Shown here piece after piece: positions 51,773 through 60,831 of a stretch of DNA of 64,000 nt. The stretch's first letter is position 1; each line of letters opens with the position of its first letter. The DNA comes from Caballeronia concitans (lineage in GTDB: Bacteria; Pseudomonadota; Gammaproteobacteria; Burkholderiales; Burkholderiaceae): contig NZ_FCNV02000010.1 in the NCBI RefSeq assembly GCF_001544615.1, positions 62,001-126,000 on the forward strand, written 5' to 3'. The translations under genes and the position numbers were made by a program. A model generated the notes under the pieces. The model made no database searches. It worked only from the letters and a program-made list of their open reading frames with translations, and was not told where the DNA came from.

Positions 51773-54511
51773 ATGCCTGAAGAACTAAGTCTTGAAGGTA
51801 AGACCCTGCTATTGGTCGACGGTTCTAGCTACTTGTACCGGGCCTACCATGCGATGCCTGACCTGCGTGGTCCCGACGGCGGTCCCACCGGCGCACTGTA
51901 TGGGATGGTGAACATGCTGCGGCGCTTGCGGCGCGAAATCAATGCAGAGTATAGCGCGTGCATCTTCGACGCCAAGGGCAAGACTTTCCGCGACGACTGG
52001 TACGCCGACTACAAAGCCAACCGTCCTTCGATGCCCGACGATCTCTCGAAGCAGATCGAGCCCATCCACGTCGCGGTGCGCGCGCTCGGCTGGCCGCTCG
52101 TGATGATCGAAGGCGTCGAAGCGGACGATGTCATCGGCACGCTCGCCGTGCAGGCCGAAAAACGCGGCATGAAGGTGATCGTGTCGACGGGCGACAAGGA
52201 TCTGGCTCAGCTCGTGACGGATCATGTCACCCTCATCAATACGATGACCAACGAAACGCTCGATCGCGCGGGCGTCGTGAACAAGTTCGGCGTGCCTCCG
52301 GAGCGCATCGTCGACTATCTGTCGCTCATCGGCGATACGGTCGACAACGTGCCCGGCGTCGAAAAGTGCGGCCCCAAGACTGCGCTCAAATGGCTTACGG
52401 CATACGAAACGCTCGATGGCATCGTCGCACACGCAAGCGAGATCAAAGGTGCGGTAGGAGACAATCTGCGCAAGGCTCTCGACTTCCTGCCGATGGCCCG
52501 CAAGCTCGTCACCGTGCACACGGAATGCGATCTCACTTCGCAGATCGCGTCCATCGACGAGACGCTCCAAAGCCGTCCCGAAGCGCGCGACGAGTTGCGC
52601 GACGTGTTCCTGCGCCACGGCTTCAAGACATGGCTGCGCGAGATCGAAATCGCGGATGCCGTCGAAGGTCCGACCGATACGCCGCCCGCTGAAGTCACCG
52701 AGATCGTTCACCACTACGAGACCGTGCAGACGTGGGAACAGTTCGATGCATGGCTCGCGCGCATCGATAGCGCGGAGATCACGTCGTTCGATACCGAGAC
52801 CACGTCGCTCGATCCGATGGTCGCGCAGATCGTCGGGCTTTCGGTGTCGATAGAAGCGGGGCACGCCGCGTATATTCCGGTCGCGCATCGCGGGCCGGAT
52901 GCGCCCGTGCAGTTGCCGCGCGATGAAGTGCTCGCGAAGCTCAAGCCCTGGCTCGAAGATGCGTCGAAGAAGAAGGTCGGGCAGCATCTCAAGTACGACG
53001 AGCAGGTGCTCGCGAATTACGGCATCGCGTTGCGCGGCGTCGAGCACGATACGTTGCTGCAATCGTACGTGCTGGAATCGCATCGGCCGCATGACATGGA
53101 CAACCTCGCGCTGCGGCATCTCGGCGTGAAGACCATCAAGTACGAGGACGTCGCGGGCAAGGGCGCATCGCAGATCGGTTTCGACGAAGTGCCGCTCGAC
53201 AAAGCCGCCGAATACGCTGCCGAAGACGCGGACATCACGTTGCGGCTGCATCAGGCGCTCTATCCCCAAGTCGCGGAAGAAGAGGGTTTGCTGCGCGTGT
53301 ATCGCGATATCGAAATGCCGACCTCGCGCGTGCTGCGCAAGATTGAACGCAACGGCGTGCTGATCGATCGCGAAAAGCTGGACGCGCAGAGCAATGAAAT
53401 CGCGAAGCGTTTGATCGACCTGCAGGCGCAAGCGTATGAACTCGCGGGCGGCGAGTTCAATCTCGGATCGCCGAAGCAGATCGGGCAGATCTTCTTCGAG
53501 AAGCTCGAGTTGCCCGTCGTGAAAAAGACGCCGAGCGGCGCGCCTTCCACCGACGAAGAAGTGCTGCAAAAGCTCGCCGAAGACTATCCGTTGCCGAAGG
53601 TGCTGCTCGAGCATCGCGCGCTGTCCAAGCTCAAATCGACCTATACGGACAAGTTGCCGCGCATGGTCAATGCATCGACGGGACGCGTGCATACGAACTA
53701 TGCGCAGGCCGTCGCGGTGACGGGGCGGCTGTCGTCGAACGAGCCGAATTTGCAGAACATCCCCGTGCGTACCGGCGAAGGACGGCGCATTCGCGAGGCG
53801 TTCATCGCGCCGCCGGGCTGCAAGATCGTCTCCGCGGATTACTCGCAAATCGAACTGCGCATCATGGCGCACATTTCCGGCGATGAATCGCTCATGCGCG
53901 CGTTCACGCAGGGCGAAGACGTGCATCGCGCGACGGCATCCGAAGTGTTCAGCGTCACGCCGCTCGAAGTCGATAACGATCAGCGCCGCATCGCGAAGGT
54001 CATCAACTTCGGTTTGATCTATGGCATGAGTTCGTTCGGACTCGCGTCGAATCTCGGCATCACGCGCGATGCGGCGAAGCTCTACATCGACCGTTATTTC
54101 GCGCGTTATCCGGGCGTCGCCGCGTACATGGACACGACGCGCACGACTGCGAAAATGAACGGCTTCGTGGAAACCGTGTTCGGACGGCGTCTGTGGCTGC
54201 CCGAAATCAACGGCGGCAGCGGTCCGCGCCGTCAGGCGGCCGAGCGCGCGGCCATCAATGCGCCGATGCAGGGAACCGCGGCCGACCTCATCAAGATGTC
54301 GATGATCGCGGTGCAGGACTGGATCGAAGGCGCGGGCATGCGCACGAAGATGATCATGCAGGTCCACGACGAACTCGTGCTCGAAGTGCCGGAAGACGAG
54401 TTGCCGGACGTGAGAAAGCGCCTGCCGGAACTGATGTGCGGCGTCGCGGCGCTGAAGGTGCCGCTCGTCGCGGAAGTAGGCGTCGGGAACAACTGGGAGG
54501 AAGCGCACTGA
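51773..54511 (+). CDS. polA: DNA polymerase I
   Basis: A complete 912-residue DNA polymerase I for repair and Okazaki-fragment processing. The 5'-nuclease domain (residues 1-290) has LLLVDGSSYLYRAYHAMPD, VEADDVIGTLA and STGDKDLAQLV. The 3'-5' exonuclease (about 330-520) keeps FDTETTSLDP and HDTLLQSYVLE and so is probably active. The polymerase domain has SADYSQIELRIMAHISGD (motif A), the RRIAKVINFGLIYGMSSFGL finger helix (motif B) and MQVHDELVLEVP (motif C). The ATG at 51773 is chosen; a TTG three codons upstream is also in frame. The ribosome site is poor and it overlaps the start region of the divergent LOG-family gene. Confidence 0.97.
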   Translation: MPEELSLEGKTLLLVDGSSYLYRAYHAMPDLRGPDGGPTGALYGMVNMLRRLRREINAEYSACIFDAKGKTFRDDWYADYKANRPSMPDDLSKQIEPIHVAVRALGWPLVMIEGVEADDVIGTLAVQAEKRGMKVIVSTGDKDLAQLVTDHVTLINTMTNETLDRAGVVNKFGVPPERIVDYLSLIGDTVDNVPGVEKCGPKTALKWLTAYETLDGIVAHASEIKGAVGDNLRKALDFLPMARKLVTVHTECDLTSQIASIDETLQSRPEARDELRDVFLRHGFKTWLREIEIADAVEGPTDTPPAEVTEIVHHYETVQTWEQFDAWLARIDSAEITSFDTETTSLDPMVAQIVGLSVSIEAGHAAYIPVAHRGPDAPVQLPRDEVLAKLKPWLEDASKKKVGQHLKYDEQVLANYGIALRGVEHDTLLQSYVLESHRPHDMDNLALRHLGVKTIKYEDVAGKGASQIGFDEVPLDKAAEYAAEDADITLRLHQALYPQVAEEEGLLRVYRDIEMPTSRVLRKIERNGVLIDREKLDAQSNEIAKRLIDLQAQAYELAGGEFNLGSPKQIGQIFFEKLELPVVKKTPSGAPSTDEEVLQKLAEDYPLPKVLLEHRALSKLKSTYTDKLPRMVNASTGRVHTNYAQAVAVTGRLSSNEPNLQNIPVRTGEGRRIREAFIAPPGCKIVSADYSQIELRIMAHISGDESLMRAFTQGEDVHRATASEVFSVTPLEVDNDQRRIAKVINFGLIYGMSSFGLASNLGITRDAAKLYIDRYFARYPGVAAYMDTTRTTAKMNGFVETVFGRRLWLPEINGGSGPRRQAAERAAINAPMQGTAADLIKMSMIAVQDWIEGAGMRTKMIMQVHDELVLEVPEDELPDVRKRLPELMCGVAALKVPLVAEVGVGNNWEEAH

Positions 54512-54632
54512 CGGCCGGAAGCACGCATATGGCCGGCATGTGACGACGGCGCTTGTCGATGCGCCGCCTGCTCGCGCACAATGAATCAAAGCGCTACGAC
54601 GCCCCGGATTTCAAAAGCAAAGGGAGAGCTCC

Positions 54633-56006
54633 ATGCATCGCTTCATCATCGTCGGCGGAGGGGCCGGCGGTCTCGAACTCGCGACGCGTCTCGGCGACCG
54701 CTTCGGCTCGTCGTCTGCGAAGCCGGACGCGAAAGCGCCGCGCGCGCAGATCACGCTCGTCGACCGCAATCCGACGCACATCTGGAAGCCGCTGTTGCAC
54801 GAAGTCGCGGCAGGCAGCATGGACCCTTTCACGCAGGAACTCGAATATGCGGCGCAGGCGCTGTGGCACGGCTTCGAGTTTCAGCAGGGCGAACTGGTCG
54901 GGCTGAATCGCGCGCAAAGGCGCATCACGATCGGCGCGCTGCGTGACGAGGAAGCGGGCGAACTGCTGCCCGAGCGCGAACTGGAGTACGACACGCTCGT
55001 GCTGGCAATCGGCAGCACCACGCATTTCTTCGGCGTGGAAGGCGCGCAGGAGTATTCCATCGCGCTCGATACCGTCGGTCAGGCCGAGCTCTTTCGCAAG
55101 CGGCTGATCGCGGCGTGCATGCGCGCCGAGCATTTCGCGCCGGAGCCGGTGGCGGCGGGCATCGAAGACAGCACGCCGCCGACGATGGTCGAGGCCGCGC
55201 CGCGCATCCAGGTGGCGATCGTCGGTGCGGGGGCGACGGGCGTGGAATTGTCGGCGGAACTGCGCAATACCGCGCAAGTGCTGTCTGCTTACGGGTTGCA
55301 CAAGCTGGATCCGAAGCATGACATCGGCATCGTGCTGATCGAAGCCGGGCCGCGCATTCTGCCCGCGCTGAAGGAGAGCGTGTCGAGCGCCACGGCCGAA
55401 TTGCTGACCAAGCTCGGCGTAAAGCTCATGACCGGCGAAACGGTCGCGCAAGTCAGTCGCGATTCCATTCGCACTGCGAGCGGCAAGATCATTCGCGCCG
55501 ATCTGACGGTGTGGGCGGCGGGCATCAAGGCGCCGGCGGTGCTGTCGCAACTCGACGGCTTGCCGACCAATCGGCTCGGCCAGCTGATCGTGCGGCGCAC
55601 GCTGCAAACGGAAATCGACGATAACGTCTTCGCCTTGGGCGACTGCGCCGCGTGCCCGTGGCCCGGCACCGAGCGCAACGTGCCGCCGCGCGCGCAGGCG
55701 GCGCATCAGCAGGCGAGCTTTCTGTTCGCGGCGTTCAATCGGCGCATGGAGGGCAAGCCGCTGCCGGAATACACGTATCGCGATTTCGGATCGCTCGTGT
55801 CGCTCGGGCGCTATAGCGCGGTCGGCAATCTGATGGGCGGGCTGATCGGCGGCAACATGCTGATCGAAGGATTGTTCGCGCGGTTCATGTACATGTCGCT
55901 TTATCGGCTGCATGTCGCGGCGCTCCACGGCTACGCGCGCATGGTGCTCGATACCGTCGCGCACTGGCTGCGCCGGTCCACCGCGCCGCGCGTGAAGCTG
56001 CACTGA
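54633..56006 (+). CDS. ndh: Type II NADH dehydrogenase
   Basis: A 457-residue FAD-dependent oxidoreductase of the NDH-2 type, which passes electrons from NADH to quinone without pumping protons. The FAD loop GGGAGGLELATRLG is near residue 8, HIWKPLLHEVAAGSMDP follows near 45, and the NADH-binding IVGAGATGVELSAELR is near residue 192. VFALGDCAACPW binds the flavin phosphate, and RAQAAHQQASFLF is the conserved quinone-side helix. The C-terminal amphipathic region (GGLIGGNMLIEGLFARFMY) anchors it to the inner membrane. An AGGGAG site precedes the ATG. Its neighbours give no operon evidence. Confidence 0.93.
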   Translation: MHRFIIVGGGAGGLELATRLGDRFGSSSAKPDAKAPRAQITLVDRNPTHIWKPLLHEVAAGSMDPFTQELEYAAQALWHGFEFQQGELVGLNRAQRRITIGALRDEEAGELLPERELEYDTLVLAIGSTTHFFGVEGAQEYSIALDTVGQAELFRKRLIAACMRAEHFAPEPVAAGIEDSTPPTMVEAAPRIQVAIVGAGATGVELSAELRNTAQVLSAYGLHKLDPKHDIGIVLIEAGPRILPALKESVSSATAELLTKLGVKLMTGETVAQVSRDSIRTASGKIIRADLTVWAAGIKAPAVLSQLDGLPTNRLGQLIVRRTLQTEIDDNVFALGDCAACPWPGTERNVPPRAQAAHQQASFLFAAFNRRMEGKPLPEYTYRDFGSLVSLGRYSAVGNLMGGLIGGNMLIEGLFARFMYMSLYRLHVAALHGYARMVLDTVAHWLRRSTAPRVKLH

Positions 56007-56229
56007 CGGACGCTATCGCGCGGCAAAGCTGTTTAGAATGAGCGGCGCGCCGATGTCCCGGCGCGCCCGGGCATGCGGCCTTTCGCCCGGAACGGTCGTC
56101 CAGCGCCGCGCCGGGCCGCTTCTGGCTCAGAGCGCGGTTTCCGGTTCAGCGCCATCGGCGGGCTGTGGCTCCTCATAGCCGACGCCTGCATCGGCGGCGC
56201 CTTGGCGGCTCTTGCCGCAGGAGCTTCGT

Positions 56230-57105
56230 ATGCTGACTCCCGAAGTCGACAGCCTCATCCCGCACGTTCCGTTCGACCGCCGCGGCTTCATCAAGGCCGC
56301 GCTTGGCACCGGTTTCGCGGCCGCCGTGCTGCCCGTTTCCGCGCAAACCATCCACACCGATAGCGACGGCCTCGAAGCCGGCTCCGTCGGCGTGCGCGGC
56401 GCGGATGGCACGCTGGTGCCCGCGTATCGCGCGCAGCCGAAGGGCAAGACGAATCTGCCGGTGATCATCGTGATTCACGAGATCTTTGGCGTGCACGAGC
56501 ATATCGCCGATATCTGCCGCCGCTTCGCCAAACTCGGCTATCTGGCTATCGCGCCGCAGCTTTTCACGCGACAAGGCGATGCCGCGTCGATGCCGTCCAT
56601 CCAGCAGATCAACGATCAGATCGTCTCGAAGCTGCCGGATTCGCAAGTGCTGTCGGACATCGACGAAACCGTGAAATGGGCCGGCGAACATGGCGGCGAC
56701 CTCAAGCGCCTGGGCATCACGGGATTTTGCTGGGGCGGGCGCATCACGTGGCTTTACGCGGAGCACAACCCGAACGTGAAGGCGGCGGTCGCGTGGTACG
56801 GGCGGCTCGTCGGCAACAAGACGGCGATGACGCCGAGCAATCCGATCGACAACGTCGGCGAGTTGAACGCGCCCGTGCTCGGGCTGTATGGGCGGCAGGA
56901 TCAGAGCATTCCGCAGGACACCATCGAGCAGATGAAGCAGGCCATCGCCAGTGGGCCGCAGAAAGCGCGCGGCTCGCAATTCGTCGTCTACGACGATGCC
57001 CCGCACGCGTTCTTCGCCGATTACCGTCCGAGCTATCGCAAGGCCGACGCCGAAGACGGCTGGAAGCGCGCGCTCGCGTGGTTCCGCGAGCACGGCGTCA
57101 AATGA
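56230..57105 (+). CDS. Dienelactone hydrolase family protein with Tat-like signal
   Basis: A 291-residue alpha/beta hydrolase related to dienelactone hydrolase. The start is the ATG at 56230 with AGGAG six bases upstream. The N-terminus has a twin-arginine type signal, DRRGFIKAALGTGFAAAVLP, ending at VSAQ near residue 38, so it may be exported in folded form. The catalytic Cys is in ITGFCWGGRITW (nucleophile), followed by GLYGRQDQSIP with the Asp and DAPHAFFADYRPSY with the His. Dienelactone hydrolases proper are cytoplasmic; this exported branch has unknown substrates. Confidence 0.88.
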   Translation: MLTPEVDSLIPHVPFDRRGFIKAALGTGFAAAVLPVSAQTIHTDSDGLEAGSVGVRGADGTLVPAYRAQPKGKTNLPVIIVIHEIFGVHEHIADICRRFAKLGYLAIAPQLFTRQGDAASMPSIQQINDQIVSKLPDSQVLSDIDETVKWAGEHGGDLKRLGITGFCWGGRITWLYAEHNPNVKAAVAWYGRLVGNKTAMTPSNPIDNVGELNAPVLGLYGRQDQSIPQDTIEQMKQAIASGPQKARGSQFVVYDDAPHAFFADYRPSYRKADAEDGWKRALAWFREHGVK

Positions 57106-57118
57106 ACGGCTGCGGCGC

Positions 57119-57988
57119 TCAAGGGTTCGGGCCGGTGGCGACGGGGCGCCCCGGATCGGCGCTCCATTCGCTCCACGAGCCGGGATAGAGCGCCGCGCCG
57201 TGCAGCCCGGCGATTTCCATCGCGAGCGCGTTGTGGCACGCGGTGACGCCCGAGCCGCATTGCAGGACGACGCGATCCGCCGGCGTCGCGCCGATCAGCG
57301 ATCCGAACGCTTCGCGCAATTCGTGTGCGGTCTTGAAGCGGCCTTCCGCCGTCAGATTGTTCTTAAAGAAGTGATTCACCGCGCCGGGAATGTGGCCGCC
57401 GACGGGATCGATGGTTTCGTTCTCGCCGCGATACCGATCCGCCGCGCGCGCATCGATCACCAGATGATCGCGCGAGCCGATGCTGCGCACGATCGCAGAA
57501 GCATCGATCGTCACCTGCAGCGGCGCGGCGGCCTTGAACGTGCCTTGCGATGTCGGTGGCACCGCGGTATCGAGCGGCTTGCCGGTCGCTTCCCACGCCT
57601 GCAGACCGCCGTCGAGCAGCGCGACGGAATCGTGCCCGAGCCAGCGCAGCAGCCACCACAGACGCGCTGCGTACATGCCGCCTTGCGCGTCGTACGCGAC
57701 GACCTGCTGACCTTCGTTCAATCCGAGACTAGCCAGCTTCCCGACGAGCGCCGCGCGTTCCGGCAGCGGATGACGGCCGTTCGTGCCGGTCTTCGCGCCG
57801 GACAGATCGCGGTCCAGATGCAGATAATGCGCGCCGGGAATGTGCCCGGCGGCATAAGCGGCTTCGCCTGCTTCGGGCGCGGCGAGATCGAACCGGCAAT
57901 CGAAGATGACGATGCTGCCCGGGGAGGCGTCGAGATGTTCGGCGAGATTCGTCGCCGAGATGAGCGTGGTGTAGTGAGTGTGCAGCAT
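57119..57988 (-). CDS. sseA: Thiosulfate/3-mercaptopyruvate sulfurtransferase (rhodanese)
   Basis: A two-domain rhodanese of 289 residues that moves sulfane sulfur to a thiol or cyanide acceptor. The N-terminal domain (IVIFDCRFDLAAPEAGEAAY, HIPGAHYLHLDRDLSG) is inactive, as usual. The C-terminal domain (VIDARAADRYRGE, HIPGAVNHFFKNNL) has the catalytic Cys in the loop QCGSGVTACHNALAM, which resembles E. coli SseA. The start at 57988 has AGGAG five bases before it; an ATG at 58042 would add a non-homologous tail. It is convergent with the dienelactone hydrolase gene. Confidence 0.92.
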   Translation of the reverse strand: MLHTHYTTLISATNLAEHLDASPGSIVIFDCRFDLAAPEAGEAAYAAGHIPGAHYLHLDRDLSGAKTGTNGRHPLPERAALVGKLASLGLNEGQQVVAYDAQGGMYAARLWWLLRWLGHDSVALLDGGLQAWEATGKPLDTAVPPTSQGTFKAAAPLQVTIDASAIVRSIGSRDHLVIDARAADRYRGENETIDPVGGHIPGAVNHFFKNNLTAEGRFKTAHELREAFGSLIGATPADRVVLQCGSGVTACHNALAMEIAGLHGAALYPGSWSEWSADPGRPVATGPNP

Positions 57989-58054
57989 GACGGCTCCTGA
58001 TGATCGGGCTTCGGCGCGCGTGGCAACAAGTGCGGACGACAAGTGCTTAGTCTA

Positions 58055-58087
58055 AACAAAAAGACGGGCTCGAAAGCCCGTCCTTTT
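58055..58087 (-). terminator. Intrinsic terminator after the Rieske oxygenase gene
   Basis: GACGGGCT (58063-58070) pairs with AGCCCGTC (58075-58082) around CGAA. For the minus strand the stem is followed by TTTTTGTTT, as expected for rho-independent termination of the oxygenase transcript before the sulfurtransferase gene on the same strand. Confidence 0.85.
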
Positions 58088-58116
58088 GTGATTCGCGAGT
58101 CATCAAGCGATCGCGC

Positions 58117-59223
58117 TCAGATGTTTCCCAACTGATGCCGCAGGAACTCGTGGAAGTGCTGCATGCCGGATTCCATCGGACTCTGATACGGCCCGACCTG
58201 ATTCTCCCCGCGCGACATCAGTGCGCGACGGCCCGCATCCATGCGCTCGGCGATTTCATCGTCCTCGCGCGCGGTTTCCATGTACGCCGCCCGTTCCGCC
58301 TCGATGAACTCGCGCTCGAACAGCGCGATTTCCTCGGGGTAATAGAATTCGACGATGTTCGTCGTCTTCTGCGTGCCGCGCGGAATGAGCCACGACACGA
58401 CCAGCACGTGCGGATACCACTCGATCATGAGACCGGGGTAGTACACCATCCAGATCGCGCCGAATTCGGGCGGCGCGCCGTTGCGGAAACGCAGGACTTC
58501 GTCGTGCCACTTGCGGTACGTCGGGCTGCCGGGCTTTTCCAGATTCTTGTGGACGCCCACGGTCTGCACGCTGTACCAGTCGCCGAATTCCCATTCGAGG
58601 TTGTCGCACGAGACGAAACTGCCGAGTCCCGGATGGAATGGCGCGACGTGGTAATCCTCCAGATAGACCTCGATGAAGGTCTTCCAGTTGTAGTTGCATT
58701 CGTGGACTTCGACGTGATCGAACATGAAGCCCGAAAAGTCGAAATGACGCGCGGTGCCCAGCTTCGCGAGATCGGCCGCGACGTTGCGGCCTTGCGATTC
58801 GAAGAGCAGGCCCTGCCAGTTCTGCAGCGGCGTGGCGCCCAGATTCAGGCACGGCTTGTCCGCGAAGTGCGGCGCGCCGAGCAAATGTCCGTTGAGATCG
58901 TAGGTCCAGCGGTGCAGCGGGCAGACGATGTTGTCCGCGCTGCCGCGCCCGTTCAGCATGATGGCCTGGCGATGGCGGCACACGTTCGACAGCAGTTCGA
59001 TGTCGTTCTGCTGATTGCGGACGAGCACGCGCCCTTCGCCTTCACCCGGAAGCGCGAAATAGTTGCCCGCCTCGGGAACCATGAGTTCGTGCCCGATGTA
59101 GCGTGGACCTTGCTTGAAAAGTGTGTCGAGTTCGCGCGTAAGAAGCGCTTCGTCAAAGTAAGCCGTGACTGGCAGTTGGCTATGAACAGCCTTCAACTGC
59201 AATGCATTGCTCAGATTGGACAT
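58117..59223 (-). CDS. Rieske non-heme iron aromatic ring-hydroxylating oxygenase, alpha subunit
   Basis: A 368-residue oxygenase large subunit. The N-terminal Rieske domain binds a [2Fe-2S] cluster with CRHRQAIML and CPLHRWTYD (residues about 82-104). The catalytic domain carries the mononuclear iron ligands in EDYHVAPFHPGL, with a later acidic residue. The relatives I recall are choline or carnitine monooxygenase-like and other one-component alpha subunits. The ATG has a GGGAG site close upstream. No reductase, ferredoxin or beta-subunit gene is adjacent, so electrons must come from elsewhere. The substrate cannot be stated; quaternary amines or aromatics are possible. Confidence 0.9.
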   Translation of the reverse strand: MSNLSNALQLKAVHSQLPVTAYFDEALLTRELDTLFKQGPRYIGHELMVPEAGNYFALPGEGEGRVLVRNQQNDIELLSNVCRHRQAIMLNGRGSADNIVCPLHRWTYDLNGHLLGAPHFADKPCLNLGATPLQNWQGLLFESQGRNVAADLAKLGTARHFDFSGFMFDHVEVHECNYNWKTFIEVYLEDYHVAPFHPGLGSFVSCDNLEWEFGDWYSVQTVGVHKNLEKPGSPTYRKWHDEVLRFRNGAPPEFGAIWMVYYPGLMIEWYPHVLVVSWLIPRGTQKTTNIVEFYYPEEIALFEREFIEAERAAYMETAREDDEIAERMDAGRRALMSRGENQVGPYQSPMESGMQHFHEFLRHQLGNI

Positions 59224-59532
59224 TCCCACTCCCGTTAAGACGTGAAAGCAGTGAACAACCCAACCATCGAAGATTCGATTTAGGGAGCCAGCGATTATAC
59301 CGAAATCCGCCACGCTGGGGCGCATAAGGTCTTGATTTGGGTATAAATTGTCGCGAGAGTTCCGCTAAGTCCGCGATTTGTTGACGGCGCGCAAGCTCCG
59401 TTGCGCGTAGTTGGCCAAACGCTGCCGCCGTGCGTTCGCGCGGCAACGGCAGACGGGATGCGGGTCGAAAATTTAGCTTTTGCCGTAGAATGTGCGACTT
59501 GGTTCCAATTATCAACCGCACATCCACGATTC

Positions 59533-59868
59533 ATGGCGAAGACCGCAGTCCAGGCAGCAGGCGAAGAATCCGGCGGAAATGCGCCGGGCGCGGACGCCGC
59601 GTCGCTTCCGGAAAATTACGAAGCCGCGCTGGCCGAACTCGAATCGCTCGTGGCGCGCATGGAAGAGGGCGCGCTGAGCCTCGAGGAATCGCTGGCCGCG
59701 TATCGTCGCGGCGCGGCCCTTGTGGGCTTTTGCCAACAGCAGCTCGAAAAAGTCGAGCAGCAGGTTCGCGTGCTCGACGGCGAGACGCTCAAACCGCTGC
59801 CCGCCGAGGTACAGCGCGCAACCCAGGGTGCCGGAGCAAGCAACGACAACGGGGACGACGACCTATGA
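59533..59868 (+). CDS. xseB: Exodeoxyribonuclease VII small subunit
   Basis: The 111-residue small subunit of exonuclease VII, which degrades single-stranded DNA with XseA. The conserved core is NYEAALAELESLVARMEEGA followed by LSLEESLAAYRRGAALVGFC, forming the helical hairpin. The tail is longer than in E. coli XseB (80 residues) because of an extra N-terminal and C-terminal region. Its stop overlaps the ispA start (ATGA), which is the classic xseB-ispA-dxs arrangement. No good ribosome site is seen before the ATG. The large subunit gene is not in the window. Confidence 0.93.
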   Translation: MAKTAVQAAGEESGGNAPGADAASLPENYEAALAELESLVARMEEGALSLEESLAAYRRGAALVGFCQQQLEKVEQQVRVLDGETLKPLPAEVQRATQGAGASNDNGDDDL

Positions 59869-60752
59869 CCTTCGAACAATGGATGCGCGCCACGCTCGAC
59901 CGCGTCGAAACCGCGCTCGAGCATTATCTTCCCGGCACGGACATCGCCCCGGCGCGTCTGCATGAAGCCATGCGCTACGCGGTGCTCGGCGGCGGCAAGC
60001 GCGTGCGTCCGCTTCTGGTCCATGCGGCCGGCGAACTGACGGGCGCGAGCGCCCAGGCGGTCGAAGCCGCGAGCGCCGCGCTCGAGATGATCCACGTCTA
60101 TTCGCTGGTTCATGACGACATGCCCGCCATGGACGACGACGCCCTGCGGCGCGGCAAGCCCACGGTACACATCCAATATGACGAAGCGACGGCACTGCTC
60201 GTCGGCGATGCGCTGCAGTCGCAGGCGTTCATCGCGCTGACCGCGAACGGCAACGGCCTTACCGACAGTCAGCAGGCGGCGCTCGTGCGCGAACTGGCCG
60301 TCGCGAGCGGCTCGGTCGGCATGGCGGGCGGGCAGGCCATCGACCTCGAAAGCGTCGGCCGCAAGCTGTCGCGCCCCGAACTCGAGACGATGCATCGCAA
60401 GAAAACCGGCGCCCTGTTGCGCGCGTCGGTCCGCATGGGCGCGCTTGCCGGCGAGCAGCCGGGCGCCGAAGCGCTCGCCGCGTTGGATCAATACGCCGCC
60501 GCCGTCGGCCTCGCGTTCCAGGTCGTCGACGACATCCTGGACGTGACCGCGGACTCCGCCACGCTCGGCAAGACCGCGGGCAAGGACGCGCAACACGACA
60601 AACCGACTTACGTGTCCATCATCGGACTCGACGCATCCCGCGAACTCGCCGCCCAACTGGGCCGCGACGCGCATGCCGCCATCCAGCCGTTCGGCGGACG
60701 CGGCCAGCGGCTTGCTGAACTTGCTGACCTGGTCGTGAACCGGGTGCACTGA
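59865..60752 (+). CDS. ispA: Farnesyl diphosphate synthase
   Basis: A 295-residue all-helical polyprenyl synthase that makes farnesyl diphosphate from dimethylallyl and isopentenyl diphosphates. The Asp-rich motifs DDMPAMDDD (first) and DDILDVTAD (second) are intact. GGGKRVRPLL and GMAGGQAIDLE are other family marks. The residue spacing around the first motif, with two residues between the Asp pairs, is that of bacterial type I enzymes. Translational coupling to xseB is seen. It feeds quinone, undecaprenyl phosphate and heme side chain synthesis, and dxs follows 79 bases on. Confidence 0.95.
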   Translation: MTFEQWMRATLDRVETALEHYLPGTDIAPARLHEAMRYAVLGGGKRVRPLLVHAAGELTGASAQAVEAASAALEMIHVYSLVHDDMPAMDDDALRRGKPTVHIQYDEATALLVGDALQSQAFIALTANGNGLTDSQQAALVRELAVASGSVGMAGGQAIDLESVGRKLSRPELETMHRKKTGALLRASVRMGALAGEQPGAEALAALDQYAAAVGLAFQVVDDILDVTADSATLGKTAGKDAQHDKPTYVSIIGLDASRELAAQLGRDAHAAIQPFGGRGQRLAELADLVVNRVH

Positions 60753-60831
60753 ACGTTGAATGCGTGACGAACCCCACGGCGCAACAAACGCGCTGAACGA
60801 ATCACGCCAGTTTTCCTAAAATGGGACGACG

